A stretch of DNA of 64,000 bases from Candidatus Aminicenantota bacterium (GCA_011772495.1 WVZL01000016.1:292499-356498), one strand, 5' to 3'. Shown: positions 36,389 to 45,397, numbered from the stretch's first letter. Program-made: numbers and translations. The notes: generated by a model from the sequence alone, not told the origin.

Positions 36389-39300
36389 ATGATCCCAAAG
36401 ATCATAGACTTTTCCTTGAAGCAAAGACTGTTCATCGTGCTGGCAATCATAGTGGTGGCCCTGTTAGGCGTGCTCGCCTTCCAGAGCCTACCCATAGATG
36501 TCTTCCCGGATCCTTCCCCCCCTCTTGTCCAAATCTACACCGAAGCCGAAGGCATGGCTCCAGAGGAAATAGAGAGGCTGATTTCCTACCCCATCGAGTC
36601 AACCATGTTCGGGCTGCCCCGAATAAAGAATATCCGCTCTTTTTCAACCTTTTCCTTATCCCTTGTCAATGTCTATTTTGAAGATAAAACCGATATCTAC
36701 TGGGCCAGGCAGCTCGTATCCCAGCGCCTGGATGAGGTCATCGATAGCATTCCTGAGCAGGCCCACCATCCTGTCCTAGGCCCTGTTGCTACCGGACTCG
36801 GGCTAGTCTATCTTTATTATTTAGAGGGCGAGAATTACTCACCCCTCGAGCTCAGGACGATCCAAGATTGGCTCATAAAATATGAATTAAAATCTGTGCC
36901 TGAAGTCTCTCAAGTCCTAAGCATCGGAGGAGATGTCAAACAATTCCAGATTCTCCTCAGCCCCCACTCTCTTCTCAAGTATAACCTGACCATCTCAGAT
37001 GTGGCCGAAAAAGTCAGGAAGAACAATCAAAACGTAGGAGCCAGCTTTATCACCAAAGGAAAGGAAGAATATATCGTTCGAAGCATCGGACTCGTCCAGA
37101 GGATCCAAGACCTGGAAAACATCGTTATCGCCAGTCACCAGGGAAGCCCTATCTATTTAAGGGATATCGCCTCAGTTGAAATACTGCCAGCCATCAGAAG
37201 AGGAGCTGCTCTGGCTAACGGCGAAGGAGAAAAGGTGGTTGGCATGGTCCTCAAGCTCTTCGGCTCCAATACTGCCAGGGTCATCAAGGCCACCGAAGAA
37301 AGAATCACCGAGATAAATAAAACTCTCCCTCCAGGTGTAAGAATCGTTCCTTTCTACAACCAAGCCTCACTCGTAAAAAAATGCTTTTCCACCGTCACCA
37401 TCAATTTGATATTAGGTATAACTCTGGTCATCATCGTCCTTTTTCTCTTTATGGGAAATTTTCCCTCAGCCCTGATAGCTGTGTTATCTCTTCCTTTTTC
37501 CATTCTCTTTTCTTTTATCATGATGCAACGCATAAACCTTACGGCGGATCTGATATCTTTCGGAGGATTCGCTGTCGGCATTGGCTTGATTGCCGATGCA
37601 GCCATCATTTTTGTGGAGAATGTCCACCGTCATATTCAGATGGGCTACGAGGAAAAAATCCAGGCTATCACTTCAGCTGGAAAAGAAGTCGGCCGCCCTC
37701 TCTTCTTCGCCATCGCCATCATCATCTTGGTTTTTCTTCCCATCTTTACTCTTCAGGGAGTAGAGGGAATCATGTTTCGCCCGATGGGATATACCATCTC
37801 CCTCGCCTTGGCAGGTTCTCTGGTATTCGCGCTAGTCGTTGTCCCTGCCCTCTCTCATTTCTTTTTGAGGAAAAAGAAGGAGATAACAAGAGAACCATTC
37901 CTGATAAGAAATATAAAAAAAGCATATATCCAGTTCTTTGAATTATGCCGCGAACACCGCAAAAAAGTATTCCTCATCACTATTCTCGTGTTTGTCATCG
38001 GCCTGGTATTAATCCCCTTCTTAGGAAGAGAATACATTCCCTATCTAGAAGAGGGAACGCTTCATCTTAGAGTCATTCTTGACCCAAATATAAGTCTGCA
38101 AGAAACTGTTTCTCTGGCGACATCTGTAGAGAAAACTTTGATAGGTATCCCTGAAGTAACAGGTGTTTTAAGTCGAATCGGACGAGGAGAAGTCGGAAGC
38201 CACGCCCATTTTGTAAACGATGCTGAAATACTCATCCAGCTCAAACCCATCCAAAAATGGAAACACTTTAAGAATAGAAATGAACTCATCCACGAAATTG
38301 AGCATCGACTAGAAAAATATCCTGGATTAAGCCTCAGCATGACCCAACCCATTGCCCACAATCTCGACGAGCTCATCACAGGAGCAAGGGCGCAGCTGGC
38401 CTTAAGAGTTTACGGAGAAGACTTCGAGATTCTCAAAGAAAAATCCACAGAGATAAAGGAGATCATCTCTTCCTTAAAGGGAGCAGCCGATGTCCAAGTG
38501 GAGCAATTCACGGGTCAAAACCACGTCCAGATCATTCTCAAAAGAGAGAGAATTGCTCGCTACGGAGTGAATATCAGCGATATTCAGGAAACTGTCGAGG
38601 CTGCTGTAGGAGGGAGTACTCTAGGGCAGGTTTATGAGGGACAGAAAAAATTCGACATTTTCCTCCGGTTTGAGCCTGAGTTCCGGAAGGATATCGAGCA
38701 GATCGAAAATCTTCTCATCCGGCTTCCTCAGGGAGGTCAAATTCCTCTCCAGCACCTGGCTTCGGTGGAAGAAGTTTCGGGTCCTCGCCTTATTAATCGA
38801 GAATACAACAAAAGGTTTATCACCATTCAATGTAACATTCGAGGCCGAGACATCGGGAGATTTGTGGATGAAGCCCAGAAGAAAATCGAGGAAAGCGTTC
38901 AGCTTCCTCCCGAATATTTTCTAAAATGGGGTGGACAGTTCGAATTGCAGTATAGAGCGTACCTGCGCCTGACGATCATCTCTCCGATCACGCTGGCTTT
39001 GGTCGCAATCCTGCTCTTTACCATCTTCTATTCCTTCCGGGAAGTCTTCATAATCATGATCATAATTCCTCTGGCCTTAACTGGCGGAATCATAGCCTTA
39101 AAAATTTCGGGTCTCTACTTGAGCGTTCCAGCTTCTATCGGATTCATTGCTATCTTCGGCATAGCTCTAGAAGATGGCCTGGTCCTTATTTCTTACTTCC
39201 GCCGACTTCTCTCTCAAGGAACGCCTATGGAAGAAGCTATCATCCAAGGCATTAGCACCAAGATAAGACCCGTTTTGATGACAACCTTTACCACCATCTT

Positions 39301-39460
39301 CGGTGTTCTGCCTCTGTTACTGGCCCAGGGTCCAGGAGCAGAAATCCAGCGGCCTCTGGCAACGGTTGTCGTCGGCGGGCTTTTCACTTCGACTCTGGTC
39401 ACTCTTATCGTTCTTCCTCTTGTTTATCCAATCCTCAGGAAAGACAAAATCAGGTCATGA
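36389..39460 (+). CDS. CzcA/CusA-type heavy-metal RND pump
   Basis: 1023 residues with the 12-helix RND layout. The family marks are LPIDVFPDPSPPLVQIYTEA, TM4 reading GIGLIADAAIIFVEN with the proton-relay aspartate, and the C-terminal half segment FGIALEDGLVLISYFRRL. The TM4 aspartate pattern places it in the heavy-metal efflux (HME) group rather than the drug pumps. Metal specificity is not clear. It begins 58 bases after the adaptor and overlaps the next gene by four bases. Confidence 0.94.
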   Translation: MIPKIIDFSLKQRLFIVLAIIVVALLGVLAFQSLPIDVFPDPSPPLVQIYTEAEGMAPEEIERLISYPIESTMFGLPRIKNIRSFSTFSLSLVNVYFEDKTDIYWARQLVSQRLDEVIDSIPEQAHHPVLGPVATGLGLVYLYYLEGENYSPLELRTIQDWLIKYELKSVPEVSQVLSIGGDVKQFQILLSPHSLLKYNLTISDVAEKVRKNNQNVGASFITKGKEEYIVRSIGLVQRIQDLENIVIASHQGSPIYLRDIASVEILPAIRRGAALANGEGEKVVGMVLKLFGSNTARVIKATEERITEINKTLPPGVRIVPFYNQASLVKKCFSTVTINLILGITLVIIVLFLFMGNFPSALIAVLSLPFSILFSFIMMQRINLTADLISFGGFAVGIGLIADAAIIFVENVHRHIQMGYEEKIQAITSAGKEVGRPLFFAIAIIILVFLPIFTLQGVEGIMFRPMGYTISLALAGSLVFALVVVPALSHFFLRKKKEITREPFLIRNIKKAYIQFFELCREHRKKVFLITILVFVIGLVLIPFLGREYIPYLEEGTLHLRVILDPNISLQETVSLATSVEKTLIGIPEVTGVLSRIGRGEVGSHAHFVNDAEILIQLKPIQKWKHFKNRNELIHEIEHRLEKYPGLSLSMTQPIAHNLDELITGARAQLALRVYGEDFEILKEKSTEIKEIISSLKGAADVQVEQFTGQNHVQIILKRERIARYGVNISDIQETVEAAVGGSTLGQVYEGQKKFDIFLRFEPEFRKDIEQIENLLIRLPQGGQIPLQHLASVEEVSGPRLINREYNKRFITIQCNIRGRDIGRFVDEAQKKIEESVQLPPEYFLKWGGQFELQYRAYLRLTIISPITLALVAILLFTIFYSFREVFIIMIIIPLALTGGIIALKISGLYLSVPASIGFIAIFGIALEDGLVLISYFRRLLSQGTPMEEAIIQGISTKIRPVLMTTFTTIFGVLPLLLAQGPGAEIQRPLATVVVGGLFTSTLVTLIVLPLVYPILRKDKIRS

Positions 39461-40131
39461 AGGCTCCTTGGAATAAGATAATACTTTTTTTCATTATCAT
39501 CTTCCTTGTCTCTTCCTGCTCTGTCCCTCCCAGCGGAATCATCATTCTCTGTGCCGGTGACAGCATAACAGAAGCGGATTACCCTTATTTCCTCCATAAG
39601 ATCCTGAAAAAAGAGGGAATAATGGCCAAAGTGCTTAATTACGGGCAAATCGGATTTACCTCTGGCGAATACTTGGATTTTCTGAGGAATGATCAAAACA
39701 CACTGGCCTCAGAGCAGCCAGATTTTATCCTGCTCCAATTGGGGACGAATGATGTGAGATTTGACCATGACTCGACATCAGGAGAAGAATTCTACTCGAA
39801 CATGAAAGAAATCATAAAAATTTTCAGGGGCTTCAGGAATCGCTCAGGGAAAAAATCAGAAATTCTCCTGGCTACGATTCCTCCGATTCCTGAAGGAAGC
39901 CTTTTTCCCTTCACCTCAGAGTCACAAACCAGAGTCACCAAAGAGATAAATCCCTATCTTAAAAAAATTTCTGATGAGGAAAAGGTTATTCTGGTGGATA
40001 ACTACACTCCCTTTGTCCAATCCCCTCACCTCCTTCCTGAAGTCCACCCCAGCCGAGAAGGATACAGACACTTAGCCCAAAACTGGTATGATGCCTTAAA
40101 GCCCCTATTATCCACTAAAGCCCAACAATAA
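39457..40131 (+). CDS. SGNH/GDSL hydrolase lipoprotein
   Basis: 224 residues. A lipoprotein signal peptide ends at LVSSC (Cys21 by my count). The SGNH blocks are GDSIT (nucleophile Ser), LGTND, and HPSREGYRH with the catalytic Asp/His pair at the C-terminus. These enzymes are esterases acting on lipids or acylated sugars in the envelope. The gene overlaps the stop of the metal pump by four bases, so it is transcribed with it, although a functional link is not obvious. Confidence 0.88.
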   Translation: MKAPWNKIILFFIIIFLVSSCSVPPSGIIILCAGDSITEADYPYFLHKILKKEGIMAKVLNYGQIGFTSGEYLDFLRNDQNTLASEQPDFILLQLGTNDVRFDHDSTSGEEFYSNMKEIIKIFRGFRNRSGKKSEILLATIPPIPEGSLFPFTSESQTRVTKEINPYLKKISDEEKVILVDNYTPFVQSPHLLPEVHPSREGYRHLAQNWYDALKPLLSTKAQQ

Positions 40132-40327
40132 AGGAAGAAAGGCTCAATTTTTTTACGTGCCTGGCCTGTCTTTTCTGTCCAGAAAAAATAGAAGGGTCCC
40201 CTGCTTTTCTTAGACAACTAAACCATCCCCAACCTTCTGAAAATACTCAGAATACGGCCAAAAGACAACTTCTCAGGTCTATCAAAGATGATCAATTCTT
40301 GATTTTTTCCTAATTCTTCTTGCATTT

Positions 40328-40350
40328 TGATGATAATAGTGATATCATCA
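40328..40350 (+). promoter_or_regulatory. Hairpin or operator-like inverted repeat upstream of hfq
   Basis: TGATGATA and TATCATCA form a perfect 8-base inverted repeat around a 7-base loop. It lies 53 bases upstream of the hfq start within a 272-base gap that contains no other gene. It could be a repressor site or a leader hairpin; Hfq is often autoregulated. Confidence 0.35.
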
Positions 40351-40403
40351 TAATCAAAGCTAATCTATTTCAAACATCCGGTTTCATTCTTGGAGTAAGA
40401 ACT

Positions 40404-40730
40404 ATGAACAGGAAGCTTTTCAGACCCAATTTCTCTGAAATCAAAGAAAAAATGCACAAAGAATCTCAGAAAAAGAAATTACATCCTCAATCCGAAACTT
40501 TTGCTGAAAATTACTACTATCTCAAGCAGATGAATAAGAAGACCCCCATGGCCATTGTTTTTCAAGATGGACAAGTTTTAGAAGGATACATTGAGTGGTA
40601 CGACAAGAACTGTATAAAGCTCAACCGTGAAGATGCCCCTAATCTGCTGGTCTATAAGAACAGCATCAAATATCTCTATAAGCTCAATGAGTCTAAAGAG
40701 GGTAAGCAAACAACAAAAAGTAAAAAATGA
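40404..40730 (+). CDS. hfq: Hfq-like RNA chaperone with N-terminal extension
   Basis: 108 residues from ATG 40404 (GGAGTAAGA upstream). The Sm fold covers about residues 45-95: Sm1 in TPMAIVFQDGQVLEGYIEWYD and Sm2 in NLLVYKNSIKYLYKL, where LVYKNSI corresponds to the YKHAI segment of classical Hfq. The first 40 residues are a basic extension not present in E. coli Hfq, and the C-terminus is a short basic tail. Hfq hexamers pair small RNAs with mRNAs. The sequence is divergent but the match is convincing. It overlaps pdxA by four bases. Confidence 0.85.
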   Translation: MNRKLFRPNFSEIKEKMHKESQKKKLHPQSETFAENYYYLKQMNKKTPMAIVFQDGQVLEGYIEWYDKNCIKLNREDAPNLLVYKNSIKYLYKLNESKEGKQTTKSKK

Positions 40731-41716
40731 CTCTTCCCAAGATAGGGATATCTCTTGGGGACCCAGGAGGAATCGGGCCTGAAGTCACCCTGAAAGCCCT
40801 CGCTTCCAGAAACTTACTACCCAAGGCTCAGTACGTCCTTTTTGGCAGTTCCCTCATAGTCCAGGAAGAAAAGAAGTCTCTGTCTTCCACCTTGAATGTC
40901 CAAGCTCTGAAAAAATTGAAGAGTACCAGCTCTCCTTGGCTCTCCCTAGTTGAAGTGAAAAATCCTTTATCTTCACTGCAAAAAGGGTCTCCTTCCAAAG
41001 AGAACGGGGAAGCGTCTTTTCATTTTTTTCAAGAAGCAGTTAAGGCTGCCCAGAAGGGAAATATCCAATCTCTAGTGACCGCTCCCATTTCAAAAAAATC
41101 CTGGGAATTGGCTGGCTTGAAATGGCGTGGTCATACGGATTACCTGCGCCGGATCTATCCTCAAGCGATTATGTCTTTTTGGTCATCAAATATAAAAGTC
41201 GCTCTTTTCAGCTCCCATCTCCCTCTCAAAAAAGCGTTAGAGAAAATCAAGAAAAAAAATCTCCTGGATTTTTTTCTCTCCGTCCATCAATGCCTGGAGA
41301 GAATTCAGCCAGGAAAATATCACCTCCTTGTGGCTGGTCTGAATCCTCATGCCGGAGAAGAAGGATTCCTGGGTTCTGAAGAAACTCAAGAGATCATCCC
41401 AGCTGTTAAAAAAGCCCAAGAAAAAGGAATAAAAATCAGCGGGCCTTATGCTCCTGATGTTATCTTCCGTGAGTCCTTGAACAAGCCCGATGAGATCGTC
41501 ATTGCCCTCTACCACGACCAGGGACTCATCCCTTTCAAGCTCGAAGCCTTTGAAAAAGGCGTCAACCTGACTTTAGGCCTTCCCTTTGTGCGAACTTCTC
41601 CTGATCACGGTACAGCCTTTGATATTGCCGGCCGCGGAAAAGCCAATCCTCAAAGCATGATCGAGGCCCTAAACCTGGCCTATGACCTATCTTCATCTTT
41701 TCGCCCTACTTCTTAA
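40727..41716 (+). CDS. pdxA: 4-hydroxythreonine-4-phosphate dehydrogenase
   Basis: 329 residues. Family motifs in order are GDPGGIGPEV, TAPISK, GHTDYL, GLNPHAGEEG, YHDQGLIPFK and VRTSPDHGTAFDIAGRGKA, which contain the metal-binding histidines. It oxidises 4-phosphohydroxy-L-threonine in the DXP-dependent route to pyridoxal phosphate. Its start overlaps the hfq stop. No pdxJ is in the window. Confidence 0.96.
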   Translation: MTLPKIGISLGDPGGIGPEVTLKALASRNLLPKAQYVLFGSSLIVQEEKKSLSSTLNVQALKKLKSTSSPWLSLVEVKNPLSSLQKGSPSKENGEASFHFFQEAVKAAQKGNIQSLVTAPISKKSWELAGLKWRGHTDYLRRIYPQAIMSFWSSNIKVALFSSHLPLKKALEKIKKKNLLDFFLSVHQCLERIQPGKYHLLVAGLNPHAGEEGFLGSEETQEIIPAVKKAQEKGIKISGPYAPDVIFRESLNKPDEIVIALYHDQGLIPFKLEAFEKGVNLTLGLPFVRTSPDHGTAFDIAGRGKANPQSMIEALNLAYDLSSSFRPTS

Positions 41717-41759
41717 GAATATCTTTCCATCCTTTTCTGGACTGCTGCTCGGCTTTTAT

Positions 41760-41795
41760 TTCTCTAGATTCGTTGTCTTTTCAATCCCTAGAGAA
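41760..41795. other. Inverted repeat between convergent genes
   Basis: TTCTCTAG and CTAGAGAA form a perfect 8-base stem with a 20-base loop, between the ends of pdxA and the HD-GYP-like gene. It has no T-run and could be a weak bidirectional terminator or chance. Confidence 0.25.
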
Positions 41796-41868
41796 GTGAT
41801 CTTCCCTGTCTCAAAGGAAGACGTTTTCTCTGAACAGCGGATAAATGAAAGAGGAGAGGACTTAGAGA

Positions 41869-42828
41869 TCAAAAAGACTCTTGTTCTTCTTTCCTGTATT
41901 TATCCCGAGTCTCCAGAACCTGCCGAAAAGCTTTCACGACTCCTGGATGGAACTGCTTCCCTGATTCTTTTTCAATCTCTTCAAAGGCTTTCCAGGGCGG
42001 CTTTCCTGCTCGGTAGGGTCTGTCCGTTATGATGGCGTCATAAGCGTCAGCAACAGCGATGATGGCTGCTCCAATGGGAATAGACTCCCTCTCTTCAGAC
42101 GAATATTTTTTGGGTTCGAAAAAGTATTTATGATGGGCATTGACAATCGGCACTGCATCTTTTAACACCCCTCCGACTAAGGACAATATTTGAGCTCCCT
42201 TTTTGGTATGAGAAGCCATGAGCTCTTTCTCGTCCATGGAAAGAGAAGCGGCCTTTTGGACCACCTCCATGCTTATCTCAGTCTTTCCGATGTCATGCAG
42301 GAGCGCAGCAGCTTTTATGTTTTCTATCTCAAATTTTGATAATCCCATGACTTTAGCCATATCTTCTGCCAGATAAGCCACCCGTATCGAGTGTCCTTTC
42401 GTGTACCTGTCAGTAGATTCCAGGTATTTGGCTAAAATCTCCAAGATTCCGATATAAGCAGCCTTTAGATCTTTGATACGTTTCTCCTTTTCTTCGTATA
42501 AATATCCTAAGGCAGCGCTGGTCAAGATCAAAAAAGAACTCCAGGCCGTAAGGCTCACAAACACGTAGATTTTATTGACTTCGACTTTAAAGAAAGAAGA
42601 AGGGAATATCACAAAAAAACAGATGACCACCAGGATGCAGAAAAAAGCACTCAAAACGGCCATCCTTTTCCCTAAATAATAACCAGCGATGATGATCGGG
42701 AGGTAAAAAAAGTTCAAGAATCCGATCTTGTAGGGAACAAAATAATTAATGGCTCCAATCCCTAGCAATATTGATAGAACAAGAATCTTCTCGAAATGCC
42801 TAAAAAAGAACACTTTGACTTTTTCCAT
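41869..42828 (-). CDS. Membrane HD-GYP-like phosphohydrolase with degenerate GYP loop
   Basis: 319 residues. The N-terminus has about four transmembrane helices (to residue about 110). The HD domain has LLHDIGK, and further on NAHHK and ADAYDAIITDRPYR. HD-GYP enzymes degrade cyclic di-GMP, but their usual HHE-x-x-DGxGYP stretch is here HHKYFFEPKKY, so the GYP part is lost. The HD metal ligands H and D remain. It may act on another nucleotide or be an altered c-di-GMP enzyme. Confidence 0.8.
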   Translation of the reverse strand: MEKVKVFFFRHFEKILVLSILLGIGAINYFVPYKIGFLNFFYLPIIIAGYYLGKRMAVLSAFFCILVVICFFVIFPSSFFKVEVNKIYVFVSLTAWSSFLILTSAALGYLYEEKEKRIKDLKAAYIGILEILAKYLESTDRYTKGHSIRVAYLAEDMAKVMGLSKFEIENIKAAALLHDIGKTEISMEVVQKAASLSMDEKELMASHTKKGAQILSLVGGVLKDAVPIVNAHHKYFFEPKKYSSEERESIPIGAAIIAVADAYDAIITDRPYRAGKPPWKAFEEIEKESGKQFHPGVVKAFRQVLETRDKYRKEEQESF

Positions 42829-42873
42829 GATTCAGCCTATTCGAAAACCAACGATCTTTATTTCCCGCGGTCA

Positions 42874-42902
42874 AATATAGCTGAAGAGAAGAAATGAGTC
42901 AA
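42874..42902 (-). promoter_or_regulatory. Sigma70-type promoter of the HD-GYP-like gene
   Basis: On the minus strand, TTGACT (42897-42902) and TATATT (42874-42879) are 17 bases apart and each matches consensus at five of six positions. The leader would be about 40 bases. Confidence 0.65.
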
Positions 42903-43017
42903 TATTCAGAAAACAGCCTGCCTAAAATCTCCGCTGATTGACCTCTAATTCCTAGAAAAACTCGTACGGAAAGCCAACTCCAAGAGCCAAACCGCCTCCA
43001 TCCGGCTGGCTTTTGAA

Positions 43018-43470
43018 CTATCGCCACTTTTTCTTTATTTCCGCCCTAAGCTCTCGCTCGAGATCCCTCTCTTTGATTGCTTCCTTCTTCTGGTAAGCTC
43101 TCTTCCCCTTGGCAAGAGCGATCTCAACCTTTACTTTCCCTTTATCATTAATCAAGACTTTGGTCGGAACAAGAGTAAACCCCTTTTCTTTGGTCTTTCC
43201 TATCAATCTCTTTATCTGCCGCCTATGCAGAAGCAGCTTCCGGTCTCTCTGGGGCTCATGATTGAACCTGTTCGCCGGCGCATAGGGACTGATGTTGCAA
43301 TTAAGAAGGTAAACCTCTCCTCCTTTAATCTCAGCATAACCTTCCTTCAAGCTGATCTTTCCCTCTCTTATAGATTTAACCTCGCTTCCCAAAAGGGAAA
43401 TGCCGGCCTCATAACTATCGAAGATTTCATAATTATGATAAGCCTTCTTATTCGTCGCGATGACCCTCAT
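43018..43470 (-). CDS. smpB: SsrA-binding protein
   Basis: 150 residues. N-terminal ATNKKAYHNYEIFDSYEAGI, the central GSEVKSIREGKISLKEGYAEI, and the basic C-terminal tail (KGKRAYQKKEAIKERD) are typical of SmpB. It binds tmRNA and brings it to stalled ribosomes. The start overlaps the end of the CorC-like gene by about 23 bases. No tmRNA gene (ssrA) is recognised nearby; the 190-base gap downstream shows only the promoter of the next gene. Confidence 0.97.
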   Translation of the reverse strand: MRVIATNKKAYHNYEIFDSYEAGISLLGSEVKSIREGKISLKEGYAEIKGGEVYLLNCNISPYAPANRFNHEPQRDRKLLLHRRQIKRLIGKTKEKGFTLVPTKVLINDKGKVKVEIALAKGKRAYQKKEAIKERDLERELRAEIKKKWR

Positions 43471-44740
43471 TTGAAGACCCTTCCTTTATCGCTTTTAAAA
43501 CGACTCTGACTAGGCTTATATGACGCTTATGCATCCGTTCCACAATGAATTCATGCTGCCTGTATTCTAAAACATCCTTCACCTGAGGAATTTTCCCGAA
43601 TTCATACAGAAAAAAACCAGCCAAGGTTGTATACTCTACCTTTTCAGGGAGATCCAAGGGAAGTCTCTGGTTGATGTCTTTGACAGGCACATTACCTCTG
43701 ATCAAATAAACATTTTTGCCTGCTTTGATTAGCCAATCCTCAGCTTGGGCATCATACTCATCCTGAATCTCTCCCACAATCTCTTCGATGATATCTTCGA
43801 GAGTGATGATTCCCTCCATGTTCCCAAATTCATCCACCACAAAAGCAAGATGAACCGTATTCTCCATCATTTGGAGTAGGGCTTTTTCTGCGGAAGCTGA
43901 CTCGGGTACAAAAAATGGCTTTCGTAAAAGGCTATATATATTAAACTCTTTATTATCAATCAGATAAGGAATGATGTCCCTGGTATGAATCCAGCCTTCG
44001 ATATTATCTAGCGTTCCCTGATAAACCGGAAGTCTTGAAAACTCTATTGAAAGGACCTCCTCTTTGATTTTTTCAAAAGACAGGCCTATTTCCAGGGCTT
44101 TGACCTGAGGCCGAGGCACCATAATTTCTTTTACGGGCCGTGCCCCGATGTCAAGGACTCCTGAAATCATCTTCCTTCTTAAAGAAGACATTCCATCTTT
44201 TATTCTCCCCGCAGTTAATAAAACTTTGACCTCTTCTTCTGTCAACATGCTGGGCGGGGTCTCTCTCTTTTTCCGAGAGAACCGGAAAAATATTCTGGAA
44301 AGAAAGGTAAAGATTTTGACTAAAGGATAAAAGACAACCACAAAAAATCTTACCGGATGAGCAAACAGGAAAGAAACTTTCAACGGATTGTGAGCGGCGT
44401 AGGTTTTGGGGGTGATTTCGGCCAACAGAAGTATTAAAAGAGTGGTGGCCAACGTGGCCAAAAAAATAGCCTGATTCTTGTTGGGAATAAAAGAGAGAAA
44501 AATATAGGTGGCCACAGAAGCTGCCGCAACATTTACCAAGGTATTTCCGACTAGGATGGTTGCCAGAAGATTATCAACCCGGGCCAACAATCTCTTGACA
44601 AGCTTGGCTCTTTTAGAACCTTTCTTTTCCCGATGGTCAAGCTTGTAGGGGCTCGACGCGAGGAAGGCTGTTTCAGAAGAAGAAAAGAAGGCACTGAGCA
44701 GAAGAAAAAGGACAAACAGGATGAGGCTAGGGAGAATCAT
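43448..44740 (-). CDS. CNNM/CorC-type transmembrane protein with CBS pair
   Basis: 430 residues: an N-terminal DUF21 (CNNM) membrane domain (about 1-190), two CBS domains (EIMVPRPQVKALE and HLAFVVDEFGNMEGIITLEDIIEEIVGEI), and a C-terminal CorC/HlyC transporter-associated domain. Such proteins are linked to Mg2+ or Co2+ homeostasis, and the older hemolysin label is not well supported. It is preceded by the carD-like gene with a short gap and probably shares its transcript. Confidence 0.93.
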   Translation of the reverse strand: MILPSLILFVLFLLLSAFFSSSETAFLASSPYKLDHREKKGSKRAKLVKRLLARVDNLLATILVGNTLVNVAAASVATYIFLSFIPNKNQAIFLATLATTLLILLLAEITPKTYAAHNPLKVSFLFAHPVRFFVVVFYPLVKIFTFLSRIFFRFSRKKRETPPSMLTEEEVKVLLTAGRIKDGMSSLRRKMISGVLDIGARPVKEIMVPRPQVKALEIGLSFEKIKEEVLSIEFSRLPVYQGTLDNIEGWIHTRDIIPYLIDNKEFNIYSLLRKPFFVPESASAEKALLQMMENTVHLAFVVDEFGNMEGIITLEDIIEEIVGEIQDEYDAQAEDWLIKAGKNVYLIRGNVPVKDINQRLPLDLPEKVEYTTLAGFFLYEFGKIPQVKDVLEYRQHEFIVERMHKRHISLVRVVLKAIKEGSSNEGHRDE

Positions 44741-44746
44741 CAGGAG

Positions 44747-45265
44747 TTAAGATTCTAGGCTAGGCTTAACGTCTCTAAAGCAGTAAGAAAGGTTGTCCAA
44801 AACTTTCTGTTCGATAATCGAAGAGGAGCTGGAGGAAACTTCTGCAATTTCTGAGACAATGAGTTCTTTTGCCTTCTCCATCATTTTTTTCTCCCGGAAA
44901 GAAAGAGGTTTGATCAAATTGAGATAGTATAGTCGTTTCAAGACAAAAGCGACATTGCGCGTCAATCCAGATTTCATAAGGCTTAAATTCTCCTTGTATC
45001 TTCCTTTCCAGTTCATCGTTACCTCAACAGTTCCGTTTCTCATATAATCGAACATATCCTCGATCAACTCCGGCGAGATGGGTTTGCGAATGCCAATTTC
45101 TTCCGTACTGGTGGAAGGGACTAAAACCAAAGTGTCATTGGCGAGAAGCCTCAGATGATATATTTTAAATTTTTCCCCGAAATAATCTTCTAATTGAATG
45201 TCTTCAATGATACCAAGCCCCTGATTGGGATATACAATTTTATCCCCAATCTTGAATAAGTCCAT
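44747..45265 (-). CDS. CarD-like transcription regulator
   Basis: 172 residues from ATG 45265, giving the N-terminus MDLFKIGDKIVYPNQGLG, typical of CarD/TRCF RNA polymerase-interacting domains. Helical C-terminal residues follow. An ATG at 45280 is in frame, but it overlaps the -10 box of the promoter and could not be in the mRNA made from it. CarD-type proteins bind the RNA polymerase beta subunit and stabilise open complexes at rRNA and other promoters. The gene is divergent from rpmH. Confidence 0.9.
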   Translation of the reverse strand: MDLFKIGDKIVYPNQGLGIIEDIQLEDYFGEKFKIYHLRLLANDTLVLVPSTSTEEIGIRKPISPELIEDMFDYMRNGTVEVTMNWKGRYKENLSLMKSGLTRNVAFVLKRLYYLNLIKPLSFREKKMMEKAKELIVSEIAEVSSSSSSIIEQKVLDNLSYCFRDVKPSLES

Positions 45266-45278
45266 TTTGGATTGTTTC

Positions 45279-45307
45279 ATTATAGAGAAAAACAACAAGA
45301 GAGTCAA
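45279..45307 (-). promoter_or_regulatory. Sigma70-type promoter of the carD-like gene
   Basis: On the minus strand, TTGACT (45302-45307) and a perfect TATAAT (45279-45284) are 17 bases apart. Only 13 bases separate the -10 from ATG 45265, so the leader should be about seven bases. No ribosome-binding site is visible. Confidence 0.8.
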
Positions 45308-45344
45308 ACAAACAATACCATATATTCGGAAAAGGAATTCAAGC

Positions 45345-45373
45345 TTGACAGATAAAAACAGGTTTTATAACAT
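45345..45373 (+). promoter_or_regulatory. Promoter of the rpmH operon
   Basis: A perfect TTGACA (45345-45350) and TAACAT (45368-45373, four of six) are 17 bases apart. It drives rpmH and the genes after it, divergent from the carD-like gene. Confidence 0.6.
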
Positions 45374-45397
45374 ACTTCTTACTCGATAAGAAAGAAA

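Noticed and set aside
41682-42032. Plus-strand open frame of 116 codons after pdxA
   Set aside because: It overlaps pdxA and the end of the HD-GYP-like gene, and no family is recognised. Only about 150 bases of it are not shared with other genes.
45280-45280. Upstream in-frame ATG for the carD-like gene
   Set aside because: It overlaps the -10 box of the strong promoter, so it would not be in the transcript; ATG 45265 gives the normal CarD N-terminus.
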